A stretch of DNA of 49,280 nucleotides from Paraburkholderia madseniana. Lineage in GTDB: Bacteria; Pseudomonadota; Gammaproteobacteria; Burkholderiales; Burkholderiaceae. Shown one piece after another: positions 23,912 to 32,113 of the stretch. The notes beneath the pieces were generated by a model. It did no database searches, had not been told where the DNA came from, and worked only from the letters and a program-made list of their open reading frames with translations. The DNA is taken from positions 1 to 49,280 of the forward strand of contig NZ_VOSW01000069.1 in assembly GCF_009690905.1 (NCBI RefSeq), in the 5' to 3' direction. The number at the start of each line of letters is the position of its first letter. The first letter of the stretch is position 1. Position numbers and translations under genes: made by a program.

Positions 23912-24826
23912 TTAGCGAGCCGTCGCAGTTGCAGTTGAAGTTGCAGCGACACGCGCCAGGATCGACGCAAACACATCCGCTAGCGCAGTCGCGCCGAAGC
24001 GCCGCTCGCTGATCTCCGTTTCGACGTCGATGCGGCCCGCGTTGTGCGCGTCGTATAGATCCGTGATGAGACGCGCGTGGTTCTCACCGAGTCCCGCGCC
24101 ATGGAGCATGGCGGCCCATTCGCCGCGTGGCACTTCGTAGGCCGTGATCTGGCGGTGCGCCAATGCACCGAGCGTACGCGCGACGTCTAACGCGCTGACA
24201 CGCGCTTCACCTTCGATGCTCACCACCCGTGGTGACACCTTCGCCGGTCTGTCGTCGAGCAATAGTTCGGCGGCCAGCAGCCCGACATCCTGTGCGGCGA
24301 CCGTCGGATACAGCTTGCTCAATGGATGATGCAGACTCGGCAGCACGCCTCTCGCGAGCGCGATTGGCAGCACGCGACCCCAGTTGTGCATGTGTTCCGC
24401 TGCACGCAGAAACGTCAACTGTGAGGCAACGGGCGCGAGTTGCGTTTCGAGGGTGTGAAACAGCGTCGTGATGCCGGTGCCGCTCGCGTGTTCCGCGCCG
24501 TAGTCGGACAGCGCGAGCACGCGTTGCGGCGGGTTGGCGCGTAATGCGCCCGCGCTCACGTCGATCATGCGCCGCATCGTGGTTGCGGGATCGGCGTCTG
24601 CGTGTGGCACTGGGCACAGTATCTGCACCGCGTACGCTCCCTCGATAGCGCGTGCTACCGAAGCTGGGTCGAGCAGATCGGCGATGGCGATTTCACAGCC
24701 GATTTCCGCTAACACGTCGCCTTGCTCGGCTTGGCGCACGACCGCGCGCACTTCGCGGCCCGCCCGGCGCAACGCCGCCGCGCTCACTCTGCCAACATTG
24801 CCTGCTGCTCCAAAGATCACGAACAC
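23912..24826 (-). CDS. NmrA-like NAD(P)-binding protein (atypical SDR)
   Basis: Rossmann-fold protein of 304 aa. The GTG at 24826 is taken as start because AGGAG lies 7 bases before it and the frame immediately gives VFVIFGAAGNVGR, the GxxGxxG NAD(P) motif at residues 6-12. Longer frames run into the divergent gene. The rest has the NmrA/HSCARG pattern: CEIAIADLLDPASVARAIEGAYAVQILCP, then RVLALSDYGAEH in place of a catalytic Tyr-x3-Lys. Such proteins are redox sensors or quinone/isoflavone reductase relatives. It is divergent from an AraC-family gene, the usual arrangement for local regulation. C terminus ends in a low-complexity ATSTATATAR. Confidence 0.88.
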   Translation of the reverse strand: MFVIFGAAGNVGRVSAAALRRAGREVRAVVRQAEQGDVLAEIGCEIAIADLLDPASVARAIEGAYAVQILCPVPHADADPATTMRRMIDVSAGALRANPPQRVLALSDYGAEHASGTGITTLFHTLETQLAPVASQLTFLRAAEHMHNWGRVLPIALARGVLPSLHHPLSKLYPTVAAQDVGLLAAELLLDDRPAKVSPRVVSIEGEARVSALDVARTLGALAHRQITAYEVPRGEWAAMLHGAGLGENHARLITDLYDAHNAGRIDVETEISERRFGATALADVFASILARVAATSTATATAR

Positions 24827-25033
24827 GTTGAGCTCCTTCCTGGGTCGGTATGCGGCCATCTTAGGGATACGGGGACGGAGAAACGCGCGGGCACGGATCG
24901 TCGTGCGCAGATTCGGATGATTGTTTTTCTTTGTGGCGGCGCAGCACGTGTGTTGAGGCGGTGCGAGCCAAGCGAAGGAGCGAAAAACGCAGCACAATGC
25001 ACACACGTTTGCCGCCATCCACGAGGAAAAGCA

Positions 25034-25969
25034 ATGAACGCCGTGACACCGATACCGCAGCCGCACAGTGGCTCCCGCATCGCGCTGCTCTCGAGCAAGA
25101 CGCTCGGCTGGCAGGGCTTCGGCGCGGAACTGGTCAACGTGTCGGCCGGGCTGCACCGGATTCCGGCGCTCAAGCATCATCGCGTGGGTGTGCATGTCGG
25201 CGCGCCGGTCAAGGCGCGTTGCATGTGCAATGAGCGCCGCTTTTCGCGGATTCAGGCGCATGGCGATGCGGATGTGATTCCCGCTGGCGTCGACGGACAG
25301 TGGACCGATGAAGCCGCCTGCACGATTTTCAGTGTGTGGATCGGCGAAGACTTCGCACAGAGGACCGTCGAGCAACTGGAATTGAAGACGAGCGAAGCGC
25401 GGCTTCGTCCGCAGTTCCAGATGCGCGACCCACGTTTTCAGCATCTGGCCTGGGCGCTACGCGCGGAACTCGAAGCGGACGATGCGTCCGATCCGCTCTT
25501 CGCCGAAAGCCTGTGTACCGCGATGGTGGTACGGCTGATCGGCAGCGCGCCGGTGCTCGACAAACTCGAGAACAAACGTCGCACGCTTGCGCCGAAGACT
25601 GCCGCTCGCGTGATCGAGTTTATCGAAGCGCACCTCGATCAACGCCTCACGCTTGGCGAACTGGCGGTGCATGCTGAATTGAGTGTCCCGCATTTCAAGG
25701 TGCTGTTTCGCGAAACGCTCGGTATGCCGGTGCATCAGTATGTGGTGCAACGGCGAGTGGAGCGGGCGAGGGCGCTATTGCTTCAAGGCAGGTTGAGCGC
25801 GAGTCAGATCGCGCTGGAGACGGGCTTTGCGCATCAGAGTAATATGGCGCATTGGATGGGGCGGTTGTTAGGGGTGACGCCGCGGGAGTTGGTCAAGTCA
25901 AGCGCGAATCCAGGCAGCATTGTCGACCTCGATGCCGTCAATGCCCGTCGCATCGCCACACTGCGATAG
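25034..25969 (+). CDS. AraC-family transcriptional regulator
   Basis: Regulator of 311 aa. Two AraC-type HTH motifs lie in the C-terminal ~100 residues: LTLGELAVHAELSVPHFKVLFRETLGMPVHQYV followed by SASQIALETGFAHQSNMAHWMGRLLGVTPRELV. The N-terminal part resembles the cupin-like sensor domain of the group without a known ligand. AGGAAAAGCA precedes the ATG at 25034. It is divergent from the NmrA-like gene, which it probably controls; the 207-bp gap is the shared control region. The C-terminal tail beyond the HTH is about 25 residues longer than usual. Confidence 0.9.
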   Translation: MNAVTPIPQPHSGSRIALLSSKTLGWQGFGAELVNVSAGLHRIPALKHHRVGVHVGAPVKARCMCNERRFSRIQAHGDADVIPAGVDGQWTDEAACTIFSVWIGEDFAQRTVEQLELKTSEARLRPQFQMRDPRFQHLAWALRAELEADDASDPLFAESLCTAMVVRLIGSAPVLDKLENKRRTLAPKTAARVIEFIEAHLDQRLTLGELAVHAELSVPHFKVLFRETLGMPVHQYVVQRRVERARALLLQGRLSASQIALETGFAHQSNMAHWMGRLLGVTPRELVKSSANPGSIVDLDAVNARRIATLR

Positions 25970-26074
25970 ACCTTAGAAACGCACTGCAGCATAAGCAGTT
26001 TGGAGTTCCCGCTCTATTGCCCTCGATCGATTTGTATAGCTAAATACGCGGACTTCGCAACCGGAGGCCGTCAC

Positions 26075-27169
26075 ATGTCGAAATCGAAGGGTTCTCGCAT
26101 CGTCGCCTGGGCGATTGCGGCCGCTGTCGCCAATGCGCCGCTCGCTGTGCTTCTCACAATCGCCACACCGGTTGCCATCGATCGCGCAATCGCCGCGACG
26201 TCGACCACCAGCGCCGACGATTATGCGGCAACCCGCTATCCGATCATCCTCGTCCATGGCCTCACCGGGACCGACAAATATCTCGGCGTACTCGACTACT
26301 GGTACGGCATTCAGTCCGACCTCCAGCAGCACGGCGCAAGCGTGTATGTGGCGAACCTGTCGGGCTTTCAGACCGATGACGGTCCGAACGGGCGCGGCGA
26401 ACAATTACTCGCCTACGTGAAACAGGTCCTGGCCGCGACCGGCGCACAGAAGGTGAATCTGATCGGCCACAGCCAGGGTGGCTTGACCTCGCGCTATGTC
26501 GCTGCGGTAGCGCCGGAACTCGTCGCTTCGGTCACCACGATTGGGACGCCGCATCGCGGCTCGGAGTTCGCCGATTTCGTGCAGGACGCGTTGCAAAAAG
26601 ATCCGACCGGTCTTTCGACATCGATCATCGGCGCGTTTGCGAATATATTCGGCATCCTGACGAGTAGTAATAACAACACGAATCAGAATGCGGTAGCCGC
26701 GCTGCAAACGCTGACCACGGCTAACGCCGCGGCCTACAACTTGCGCTATCCGAGCGCTGGCCTCGGTGCACCCGGCTCGTGCCAAACGGGCGCCGCGACT
26801 GAGACCGTCAACGGCAACACGCATCTGCTGTACTCGTGGGCGGGCACTGCGATTCAGCCGACCTCCGTGCTGGGCATCCCTGGCGCCACCGACACCAGCG
26901 CCGCCCCAATCGATTCCGCCAACCTCCTTGATCCGTCGACACTCGTTTTGTACGGCACCGGCGCGATCATGCTGAGCCGCCAGTCGGGGCAGAACGACGG
27001 ACTCGTCTCGGTGTGCAGCGCGCTCTACGGCAAGGTGCTTGGCACGAGCTACAAGTGGAACCATCTCGACGAGATCAACCAGTTGCTCGGCGTGCGCGGC
27101 GCGAATGCGGCGGATCCGGTGGCAGTGATTCGCATGCAGGCGAACCGCCTGAAGACGCAAGGCGTGTGA
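26075..27169 (+). CDS. lipA: Secreted triacylglycerol lipase, family I.2 (Burkholderia type)
   Basis: Extracellular true lipase, 364 aa precursor. The signal peptide is long (about 44 residues) and the mature part starts near ADDYAATRYPIILVHGLTG. The catalytic triad is Ser133 in GHSQG, Asp308 and His330. The calcium ligand two residues after the His (Asp332) is present, and Cys in GSCQTG and Cys314 can form the family disulfide. Spacings match the Burkholderia glumae/cepacia enzymes. GGAGG lies 6 bp before the ATG at 26075. The foldase gene follows after 4 bp, since these lipases need it to fold in the periplasm before type II secretion. Confidence 0.95.
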   Translation: MSKSKGSRIVAWAIAAAVANAPLAVLLTIATPVAIDRAIAATSTTSADDYAATRYPIILVHGLTGTDKYLGVLDYWYGIQSDLQQHGASVYVANLSGFQTDDGPNGRGEQLLAYVKQVLAATGAQKVNLIGHSQGGLTSRYVAAVAPELVASVTTIGTPHRGSEFADFVQDALQKDPTGLSTSIIGAFANIFGILTSSNNNTNQNAVAALQTLTTANAAAYNLRYPSAGLGAPGSCQTGAATETVNGNTHLLYSWAGTAIQPTSVLGIPGATDTSAAPIDSANLLDPSTLVLYGTGAIMLSRQSGQNDGLVSVCSALYGKVLGTSYKWNHLDEINQLLGVRGANAADPVAVIRMQANRLKTQGV

Positions 27170-27173
27170 ACGG

Positions 27174-28232
27174 ATGCGGCGATTGGAGAGGCAGCGGGGC
27201 AGCGCGCGGAGTCAGTGGCTGGTTTTCGTGGCGGTGGGTGCGGTGTCGGCGGGTGCGGCCTTGTGGCTGAACCGCCCGCCGTCCGCGCATCATGCATCCG
27301 CGCTGCATGCGGTGAATGCGGCGAGTTCTGCGAAACCCGCGCTCGCTTCGGGCAAGGACATGGCCGCCGGCACGTCGGCGGCCGGCGCATTGCCCGCTTC
27401 GCTCGACGGTTCGTCGCCACCTCATCTGCCAACCGATGGCCGCGGCCACCTCGCGCACACGCGTGCGGTCCGCGATTTCTTCGACTACTTCCTGACGGCG
27501 CAAAACGAAATCTCTCCCGCGACGCTCGATGCATTGGTGCGTCGGCAGATCGCCGCGCAACTCGACGGCACGCCGGCCGCCGAAGAAGCGGTGACTGTCT
27601 GGCAGCGCTACAACGCTTATCGCACGGCGCTCGACCAGTTGCCACAAACCTCGCCAATCCAAAGCCAGAGCGGCGCAAAGCTGGACCTCGACGCGCTGCA
27701 GCTCTCGCTCGACCAGCGCGATGCCTTAGGCACCCGCTTGATGGGCGAATGGAGCGAGCCGTTCTTCGGCGCCGAATCGCAGCAGCAACATACGGATGTG
27801 GCGCGTCTGCGCATCGCGTCAGATGGCGCGATGAGCGCCGCGGAAAAAGCGGCGCGTCTCGCCGCACTAGACGCGGCACTGCCGCCGGAAACACGCGCGG
27901 CCCACGAACGGGCACGCCCGCAGCAGGCCGCACTCGACGCGATCAGTCAGGCGCAGAAGCAGGGCGGCTCGCTCGATACGATGCGCGCACGGATTACGCA
28001 GACACTTGGACCTGAAGCGGCGCAACGCGTCGTGCAGATGCAGCAGGCTGACGACGCCTGGCAAGCCCGCTATGCGGACTATTCAAGCCAGCGCGCGCAG
28101 ATCGACAAACAGGGTTTGCCACCTCAGCAACGCGACGCGCAGATTGCGCAGTTGCGCCAGCAGTTCTTCACCAATCCGAGCGACGCGATGCGCGCGGCGT
28201 CGCTCGATCGCGGCAGCAGTGCGACAAACTGA
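27174..28232 (+). CDS. lipB: Lipase-specific foldase / chaperone
   Basis: Steric chaperone anchored in the inner membrane, 352 aa (also called LifO or LimA). One N-terminal membrane helix at about 15-32, an Ala/Pro-rich spacer to about 90, then the folding domain. The family motif RxxFDY is present as RDFFDYFLTAQNE near residue 102. The rest is helical and Gln/Ala-rich and wraps the lipase. Start is 4 bp after the lipA stop, so the pair is co-translated. It ends 28 bp before the convergent anti-sigma gene. Confidence 0.95.
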   Translation: MRRLERQRGSARSQWLVFVAVGAVSAGAALWLNRPPSAHHASALHAVNAASSAKPALASGKDMAAGTSAAGALPASLDGSSPPHLPTDGRGHLAHTRAVRDFFDYFLTAQNEISPATLDALVRRQIAAQLDGTPAAEEAVTVWQRYNAYRTALDQLPQTSPIQSQSGAKLDLDALQLSLDQRDALGTRLMGEWSEPFFGAESQQQHTDVARLRIASDGAMSAAEKAARLAALDAALPPETRAAHERARPQQAALDAISQAQKQGGSLDTMRARITQTLGPEAAQRVVQMQQADDAWQARYADYSSQRAQIDKQGLPPQQRDAQIAQLRQQFFTNPSDAMRAASLDRGSSATN

Positions 28233-28260
28233 ACCCGCTATCGCGACCTGACACGGCATC

Positions 28261-29088
28261 TCAACCCGGCGCGGCGCCCGTCAATTGCGAGTACACGTCA
28301 TGCGACAGTTGCAACAGCACCTTGCGATCGATCCCGCCTGACACGGCATAGCCAAAGTCGCCGTCGACCCAGTAGAACACGTTCACCGGCCCGTCCTGAT
28401 ACAGCTTGAACGCGGTGGTATTCGAGTTCACCTGACGATGCGAAATGCACAGTGTCACGCGTTCGCCGTTCGGCCCGCGATACATGAACTGCGCGGTCGG
28501 CCCATCGGCGCCTGGCAACAGACGCCCGCCCGAAAGATTGAAACCGCTCTTCGAAAGCATCGGCGGATGCACATTGGTGCCGAGCCGGTTGGACAGCCAC
28601 TGCACGAAATCCTGTTCGTGATCCGCCGTCATTTCGGCTGGACGGTCGACGGCGGGCATATAGACCACATGCGCCACCGCGGCTTGCCGCGCAAACATTT
28701 CCGAACTGTCCGCACTGACCGGGCGCGTGTCGGAGTGGTCGGTGACCGGCGCCACGACGTCCTGTCCCATATGCGTGCCGACGCCGATGCCTACGCCCAG
28801 CACCAGCGCTGCCGCCATCCCGGCGAACTGCGGCCAGTTGGCGGCTATGCGCCAGCGGCGCCTACTGGCCAGAGGCGTTTGCAGACGTTTGGGCACGGGC
28901 TCGCTCAGCACGCGGTCATAGCGTTCATGAAACATGCTGTTCAGCGAGAAATAATCGCTGACGCGTGTGGCCAACTCGGGGTTCTGTTCGAGCGCGCGCT
29001 CCACCTCGATGCGTCGTTCGTCGGACAGCGTGCCGTCCACATAGGCGTGCAGCTCTTGTTCGCCGATCGGAGTGTGTTGGTCGCTCAT
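28261..29088 (-). CDS. Anti-sigma factor-like membrane protein, non-zinc type
   Basis: Probable anti-sigma factor for the sigma gene just before it. 275 aa: cytoplasmic N-terminal domain (ELHAYVDGTLSDERRIEVERALEQNPEL...), one membrane helix at about 88-107 (FAGMAAALVLGVGIGVGTH) and a C-terminal periplasmic domain of about 165 residues. The N-terminal domain matches the RseA/ChrR-like anti-sigma helix pattern but lacks the HxxxCxxC zinc site. Its ATG overlaps the sigma-factor stop (ATGA at 29085-29088), so both are made in a fixed ratio. The periplasmic part is a likely sensor or proteolysis target. It ends 28 bp from lipB, transcribed towards it. Confidence 0.85.
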   Translation of the reverse strand: MSDQHTPIGEQELHAYVDGTLSDERRIEVERALEQNPELATRVSDYFSLNSMFHERYDRVLSEPVPKRLQTPLASRRRWRIAANWPQFAGMAAALVLGVGIGVGTHMGQDVVAPVTDHSDTRPVSADSSEMFARQAAVAHVVYMPAVDRPAEMTADHEQDFVQWLSNRLGTNVHPPMLSKSGFNLSGGRLLPGADGPTAQFMYRGPNGERVTLCISHRQVNSNTTAFKLYQDGPVNVFYWVDGDFGYAVSGGIDRKVLLQLSHDVYSQLTGAAPG

Positions 29089-29603
29089 CGCACCACCTGT
29101 AATTTTGCACCGGGCTGCGTGCCCGCCATCAATGCCCGAAGCCGCTCGCGTCCGCGTGAAAGGCGCGACATGACCGTGCCGATCGGAATGTTCAGCGCGA
29201 GGGCCACATCGGCATAGCTCATTTCCTCGAGACCGACCAGCAGCACCACTTCGCGCTGCTCCATGGGCAGACGCTGCAATGCGTAGTCGAGGTCGCGCAT
29301 TTCCAGCGAACGGGTCTGATCGGACGGCACGGCAAATTCGCTTTCGTGGACGCTGTCGTCGTCGACCGCCACGTGGACTGCACGCGCCGACGCCTTGCGC
29401 GCCTGATTGGCGAACACGTTATGCATGATCGTGAACAGCCACGCACGCAGGTCGGTGCCGGGCTGGAACATGCCGGTCCGGCCGAGCGCGCGTTCGAGCG
29501 TGTCCTGCACCAGGTCGTCGGCGAGATCGCGATTGTTGATCAGCGCTCGCGCATAGCGCCGCAAGCGCGGCACATGCTCAATCAGCTCGTCACGGACATC
29601 CAT
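29085..29603 (-). CDS. ECF-family RNA polymerase sigma factor
   Basis: Alternative sigma factor, 171 aa. Region 2 at about 10-75 (LRRYARALINNRDLADDLVQDTLERAL...DLRAWLFTIMHNVFANQ) recognises the -10 box; region 4 at about 110-165 (LPMEQREVVLLVGLEEMSYADVALALNIPIGTVMSRLSRGRERLR) recognises the -35 box. The ATG at 29603 starts this domain; the longer frame adds 42 Arg/Cys-rich residues without similarity. Together with the two flanking anti-sigma-like genes and the divergent peroxidase/cytochrome b561 genes it forms a stress-response module. The GGAATAAA box 98 bp upstream suggests autoregulation. Confidence 0.95.
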   Translation of the reverse strand: MDVRDELIEHVPRLRRYARALINNRDLADDLVQDTLERALGRTGMFQPGTDLRAWLFTIMHNVFANQARKASARAVHVAVDDDSVHESEFAVPSDQTRSLEMRDLDYALQRLPMEQREVVLLVGLEEMSYADVALALNIPIGTVMSRLSRGRERLRALMAGTQPGAKLQVVR

Positions 29604-29685
29604 TTTCAATCCCAATCGTGGGCTTCTCGTGGGGCGCCGGGTGGGCGGCCGTCGATTGAACCACCACGCGCATTCGAACTGCAAA

Positions 29686-29708
29686 CACGCGTGGGTGCAT
29701 TTTATTCC
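29686..29708 (-). promoter_or_regulatory. Candidate ECF promoter of the sigma gene (GGAATAAA box)
   Basis: On the minus strand GGAATAAA lies at 29708-29701, and a GTTTG sequence follows 14 bases on. The same 8-mer occurs before the second anti-sigma gene and the DUF4148/peroxidase genes, which is the main support. Spacing here is one shorter than in the other two. Confidence 0.55.
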
Positions 29709-29711
29709 GTT

Positions 29712-29733
29712 GTTTTTGCAGCGTTGCAAAAAC
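29712..29733. promoter_or_regulatory. Perfect palindrome GTTTTTGCA-N4-TGCAAAAAC
   Basis: Nine-base perfect arms at 29712-29720 and 29725-29733 with a 4-base spacer. It lies 11 bp past the stop of the second anti-sigma-like gene and just upstream of the sigma promoter. It may be a weak terminator or an operator; the low GC and lack of a long U-tract favour an operator. Confidence 0.5.
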
Positions 29734-29744
29734 CTGGAGAGGGT

Positions 29745-30470
29745 CTATCGCACGGTCATCACGTCGGCGGCGCGCATCAGACCGTGGGTGCGGGCGTCGC
29801 CGGCGACCACAAAGCGCTGGCGCTGCGCCGTCCAGGTCAGCAGCCTGATCTCGCCGATACGCAGGGCGGCCCACTGCGGCTGGGCCGGCGCCAGCAGTGC
29901 CAGCGTGGAAATCAGCACGACGGGGCGGTTGTCGCCGTTCAGATAGATGAATTCGCTGGCGCGTTGGAAGGGGCTGAGCGATAGGACCCTTTGATCCACC
30001 AGTCGCAATCCGATCGCCGCGAGGTTGGGGGCGGCCACGTCGGTTCGCGTCGGCGAGGCAGCGGAATACTGTGCGGCGGCGGTTTCCGCCAACGCCATCA
30101 CGGCGGCATTGTTGAGTGCCTGCCGGGACACCTCTGTGGCGGCCAGCCAGCCGCTCGCGGCGACCAGTGTAAGAACGAGCGCCCCGAGAGCGTTCAACAC
30201 TTTGCCCGGGCGCTTTGTGGCCTTCAACCGGTCGAGTACGCCGCGCCATCCTTCGGCGCGGGTCGAAACGGGTTCGTCAGTTGTTTGGAAGGCCTGCTGC
30301 ATCTGCGCGTTGAGCCTGCCGTAGAACGCCACGCGGCGTGCTTCCGCCGGATCTTTGCCCAGATAGTCCTGCAGAAACGCAGCGCGTTCCGGCGTCAGCG
30401 TCCCATCGGCGTAGGCCTGAATGTCGGCTTCGGAAAGCGGCGAATCGGAGGGAGGGGCGGTTGAGGTCAT
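29745..30470 (-). CDS. Second anti-sigma-factor-like membrane protein
   Basis: 241 aa. N-terminal domain of the same type as the other anti-sigma protein (LSEADIQAYADGTLTPERAAFLQDYLGKDPAEARRVAFYGRLNAQMQQAF), again without zinc ligands. One membrane helix follows at about 91-111 (VLNALGALVLTLVAASGWLAA), then an approximately 130-residue periplasmic domain ending in MRAADVMTVR, with a strand-rich segment (RPVVLISTLALLAP). Two anti-sigma-like genes flanking one sigma gene is unusual. It is transcribed in the same direction, with its own GGAATAAA promoter candidate. I infer a role in anti-sigma control from the N-terminal pattern; it could equally be a cofactor or sensor. Confidence 0.75.
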   Translation of the reverse strand: MTSTAPPSDSPLSEADIQAYADGTLTPERAAFLQDYLGKDPAEARRVAFYGRLNAQMQQAFQTTDEPVSTRAEGWRGVLDRLKATKRPGKVLNALGALVLTLVAASGWLAATEVSRQALNNAAVMALAETAAAQYSAASPTRTDVAAPNLAAIGLRLVDQRVLSLSPFQRASEFIYLNGDNRPVVLISTLALLAPAQPQWAALRIGEIRLLTWTAQRQRFVVAGDARTHGLMRAADVMTVR

Positions 30471-30506
30471 GGTTTCGGCATTCGTCGGATTTCAGCTATC
30501 GAGTGG

Positions 30507-30534
30507 CGAACACACGCAGGTGTGAGTTTATTCC
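30507..30534 (-). promoter_or_regulatory. Candidate ECF promoter of the second anti-sigma-like gene
   Basis: GGAATAAA at 30534-30527 on the minus strand, then 15 bases and GTTCG at 30511-30507. Same -35 8-mer and spacing as the box at 30571-30598 on the other strand. Confidence 0.6.
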
Positions 30535-30570
30535 ACATTCGAAGTTTGTTTTTTACGAAGCGCCAAGGCA

Positions 30571-30598
30571 GGAATAAAAGCCGCGAACCCGTGGTTAT
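30571..30598 (+). promoter_or_regulatory. Candidate ECF promoter of the DUF4148/peroxidase/b561 genes
   Basis: GGAATAAA at 30571-30578, 15-base spacer, GTTAT at 30594-30598, 40 bp before the DUF4148 ATG. It forms a divergent pair with the box at 30507-30534, the two -35 boxes being 36 bp apart. Confidence 0.65.
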
Positions 30599-30637
30599 CC
30601 CTCATGCAAACCCGCACAAAACTCTCTGGAGTTCATC

Positions 30638-30907
30638 ATGAAGAAGATTGCTTTTGCCGCATTGTCCCTCGCCGTTCTCGTCGCTTCGTCGAGCGTTTTT
30701 GCAGAAGGCAAGACACGTGCTCAGGTGTACCAGGAATTGATCGAAGCCCAGCAGAACGGCCTTGACTACGTCACTGATACGTCGTATCCGGATGTGAACC
30801 CCATCTTCGCACAGCAGGTCGCGCACAACAAGGAAGCACTTGCCGCCAAGGCGGCCGCCGCGAGCCATGCCGCGAGCAGCACCGCGCCGGCAGGCAGCGT
30901 CAATTGA
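30638..30907 (+). CDS. DUF4148 family small exported protein
   Basis: Exported protein, 89 aa, signal peptide cut after VFA (about residue 22). Mature start EGKTRAQVYQELIEAQQNGLDYV is the DUF4148 motif, followed by an Ala-rich tail. Function of the family is unknown. First gene after the divergent ECF promoter, 114 bp before the peroxidase gene, so it is probably under the sigma factor and may be used as an abundant stress-induced periplasmic protein (inference). A paralogue is at 21518-21862. Confidence 0.85.
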   Translation: MKKIAFAALSLAVLVASSSVFAEGKTRAQVYQELIEAQQNGLDYVTDTSYPDVNPIFAQQVAHNKEALAAKAAAASHAASSTAPAGSVN

Positions 30908-31021
30908 CGGTATCGATAGCCGGCGCGCACACGGAATGGACGCGCCGGATGTCGAATGGAATAGATCGCCGAACTCGGTGTTTGCCGATGAGTGCATCTA
31001 TCCGAGAGTCAAGGAGTCGTC

Positions 31022-32113
31022 GTGACAAAACCATCCGTTCCCAACGCTGCGCCTCGATGCGTGCCATGCCGGCTCGCCGCGATCGGCGCGGTCGTCGCGG
31101 TTCTTGCCGGAGGCTTCGCCTATACGGCAGGCTGGCTGACACCTGCGCGGCTCACCGCGCCACGTTTCATCAATACCTTCGAAGTGGTAGCCGGCCAGGC
31201 CCATCCCGGCTATCGCCGCAACCATGCAAAGGGCTTGTGTGTGGCGGGGTATTTCGACAGTAGCGGCGCCGGTTCGGTTCTTTCACATGCCGCAGTATTC
31301 GCGCCGGGCCGCACGCCGGTCATCGGCCGTTTCGCGGTTCCCGGCGGCAATCCGTCCGCGCCCGATACGAGTTCACCGGTACGTAGCATGGCCTTGCTGT
31401 TCCAGTTGCAGAACGGTGAGCAGTGGCGCACCGGAATGAACTCGACACCTGTATTCGCGGTTCATACGCCCGAGCAGTTCTATCAGCAACTGGTCGCGGC
31501 GAAACCCGATGCCGCGACCGGCAAACCGGACCCTGCAAAGCTGAAGGCGTTTTATGCCGCGAATCCTGAGATCAAACCGTTTCAGGCATGGGTGAAAGCC
31601 CATCCGCCATCGTCGAGTCTGGCGAATGCCGCGTACTACAGCATCAACGCTTTCCGGTTTACCGACAGCGCGGGCAATACTCGCGCCGTGCGTTGGGCGA
31701 TGGTGCCTGAAACGCCGTATGCGCCGATCACCGATGCACAAAAGGAAGAGAAGAATTTCCTCGAAGCCGACCTCGATCAGCGTCTGCAAAATGGACCGTT
31801 GCGCTGGCATCTGATCCTGACGGTCGCGCAGCCCGGCGATCCCATCGACGACGCGACGATGCAATGGCCCGACGATCGTCAGCATATCGATGCCGGCACG
31901 CTGGTGATCGATCACACGACGTCGCAGGAGGACGGTGCCTGTCGCGATGTCAATTTTGATCCGACCATCTTGCCGGCCGGTATCCGGCCTTCCAACGATC
32001 CGTTGCTCGCCGCGCGCTCGGCTGCGTACGCGCTGTCGTATAAGCGCCGCACGCGCGAAGAATCGTTGCATCCCGAGGTTCATCAAACGAAGTCGAACGG
32101 AGAGCGTTCATGA
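31022..32113 (+). CDS. Membrane-anchored catalase-family peroxidase (SrpA-like)
   Basis: Haem enzyme of the minimal catalase-related peroxidase family, 363 aa. One N-terminal membrane anchor at about 18-36 puts the rest in the periplasm. The distal His68 lies in NHAKGLCVAGYF and the proximal haem-ligand Tyr is in RSAAYALSYKRR, both family signatures. The GTG at 31022 is the start because AAGGAG precedes it by 6 bp; the frame is open 10 codons upstream. It overlaps the cytochrome b561 gene by ATGA, which likely supplies electrons. Controlled, by inference, by the neighbouring ECF sigma; detoxification of peroxide or organic hydroperoxide in the periplasm is the expected job. Confidence 0.92.
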   Translation: MTKPSVPNAAPRCVPCRLAAIGAVVAVLAGGFAYTAGWLTPARLTAPRFINTFEVVAGQAHPGYRRNHAKGLCVAGYFDSSGAGSVLSHAAVFAPGRTPVIGRFAVPGGNPSAPDTSSPVRSMALLFQLQNGEQWRTGMNSTPVFAVHTPEQFYQQLVAAKPDAATGKPDPAKLKAFYAANPEIKPFQAWVKAHPPSSSLANAAYYSINAFRFTDSAGNTRAVRWAMVPETPYAPITDAQKEEKNFLEADLDQRLQNGPLRWHLILTVAQPGDPIDDATMQWPDDRQHIDAGTLVIDHTTSQEDGACRDVNFDPTILPAGIRPSNDPLLAARSAAYALSYKRRTREESLHPEVHQTKSNGERS

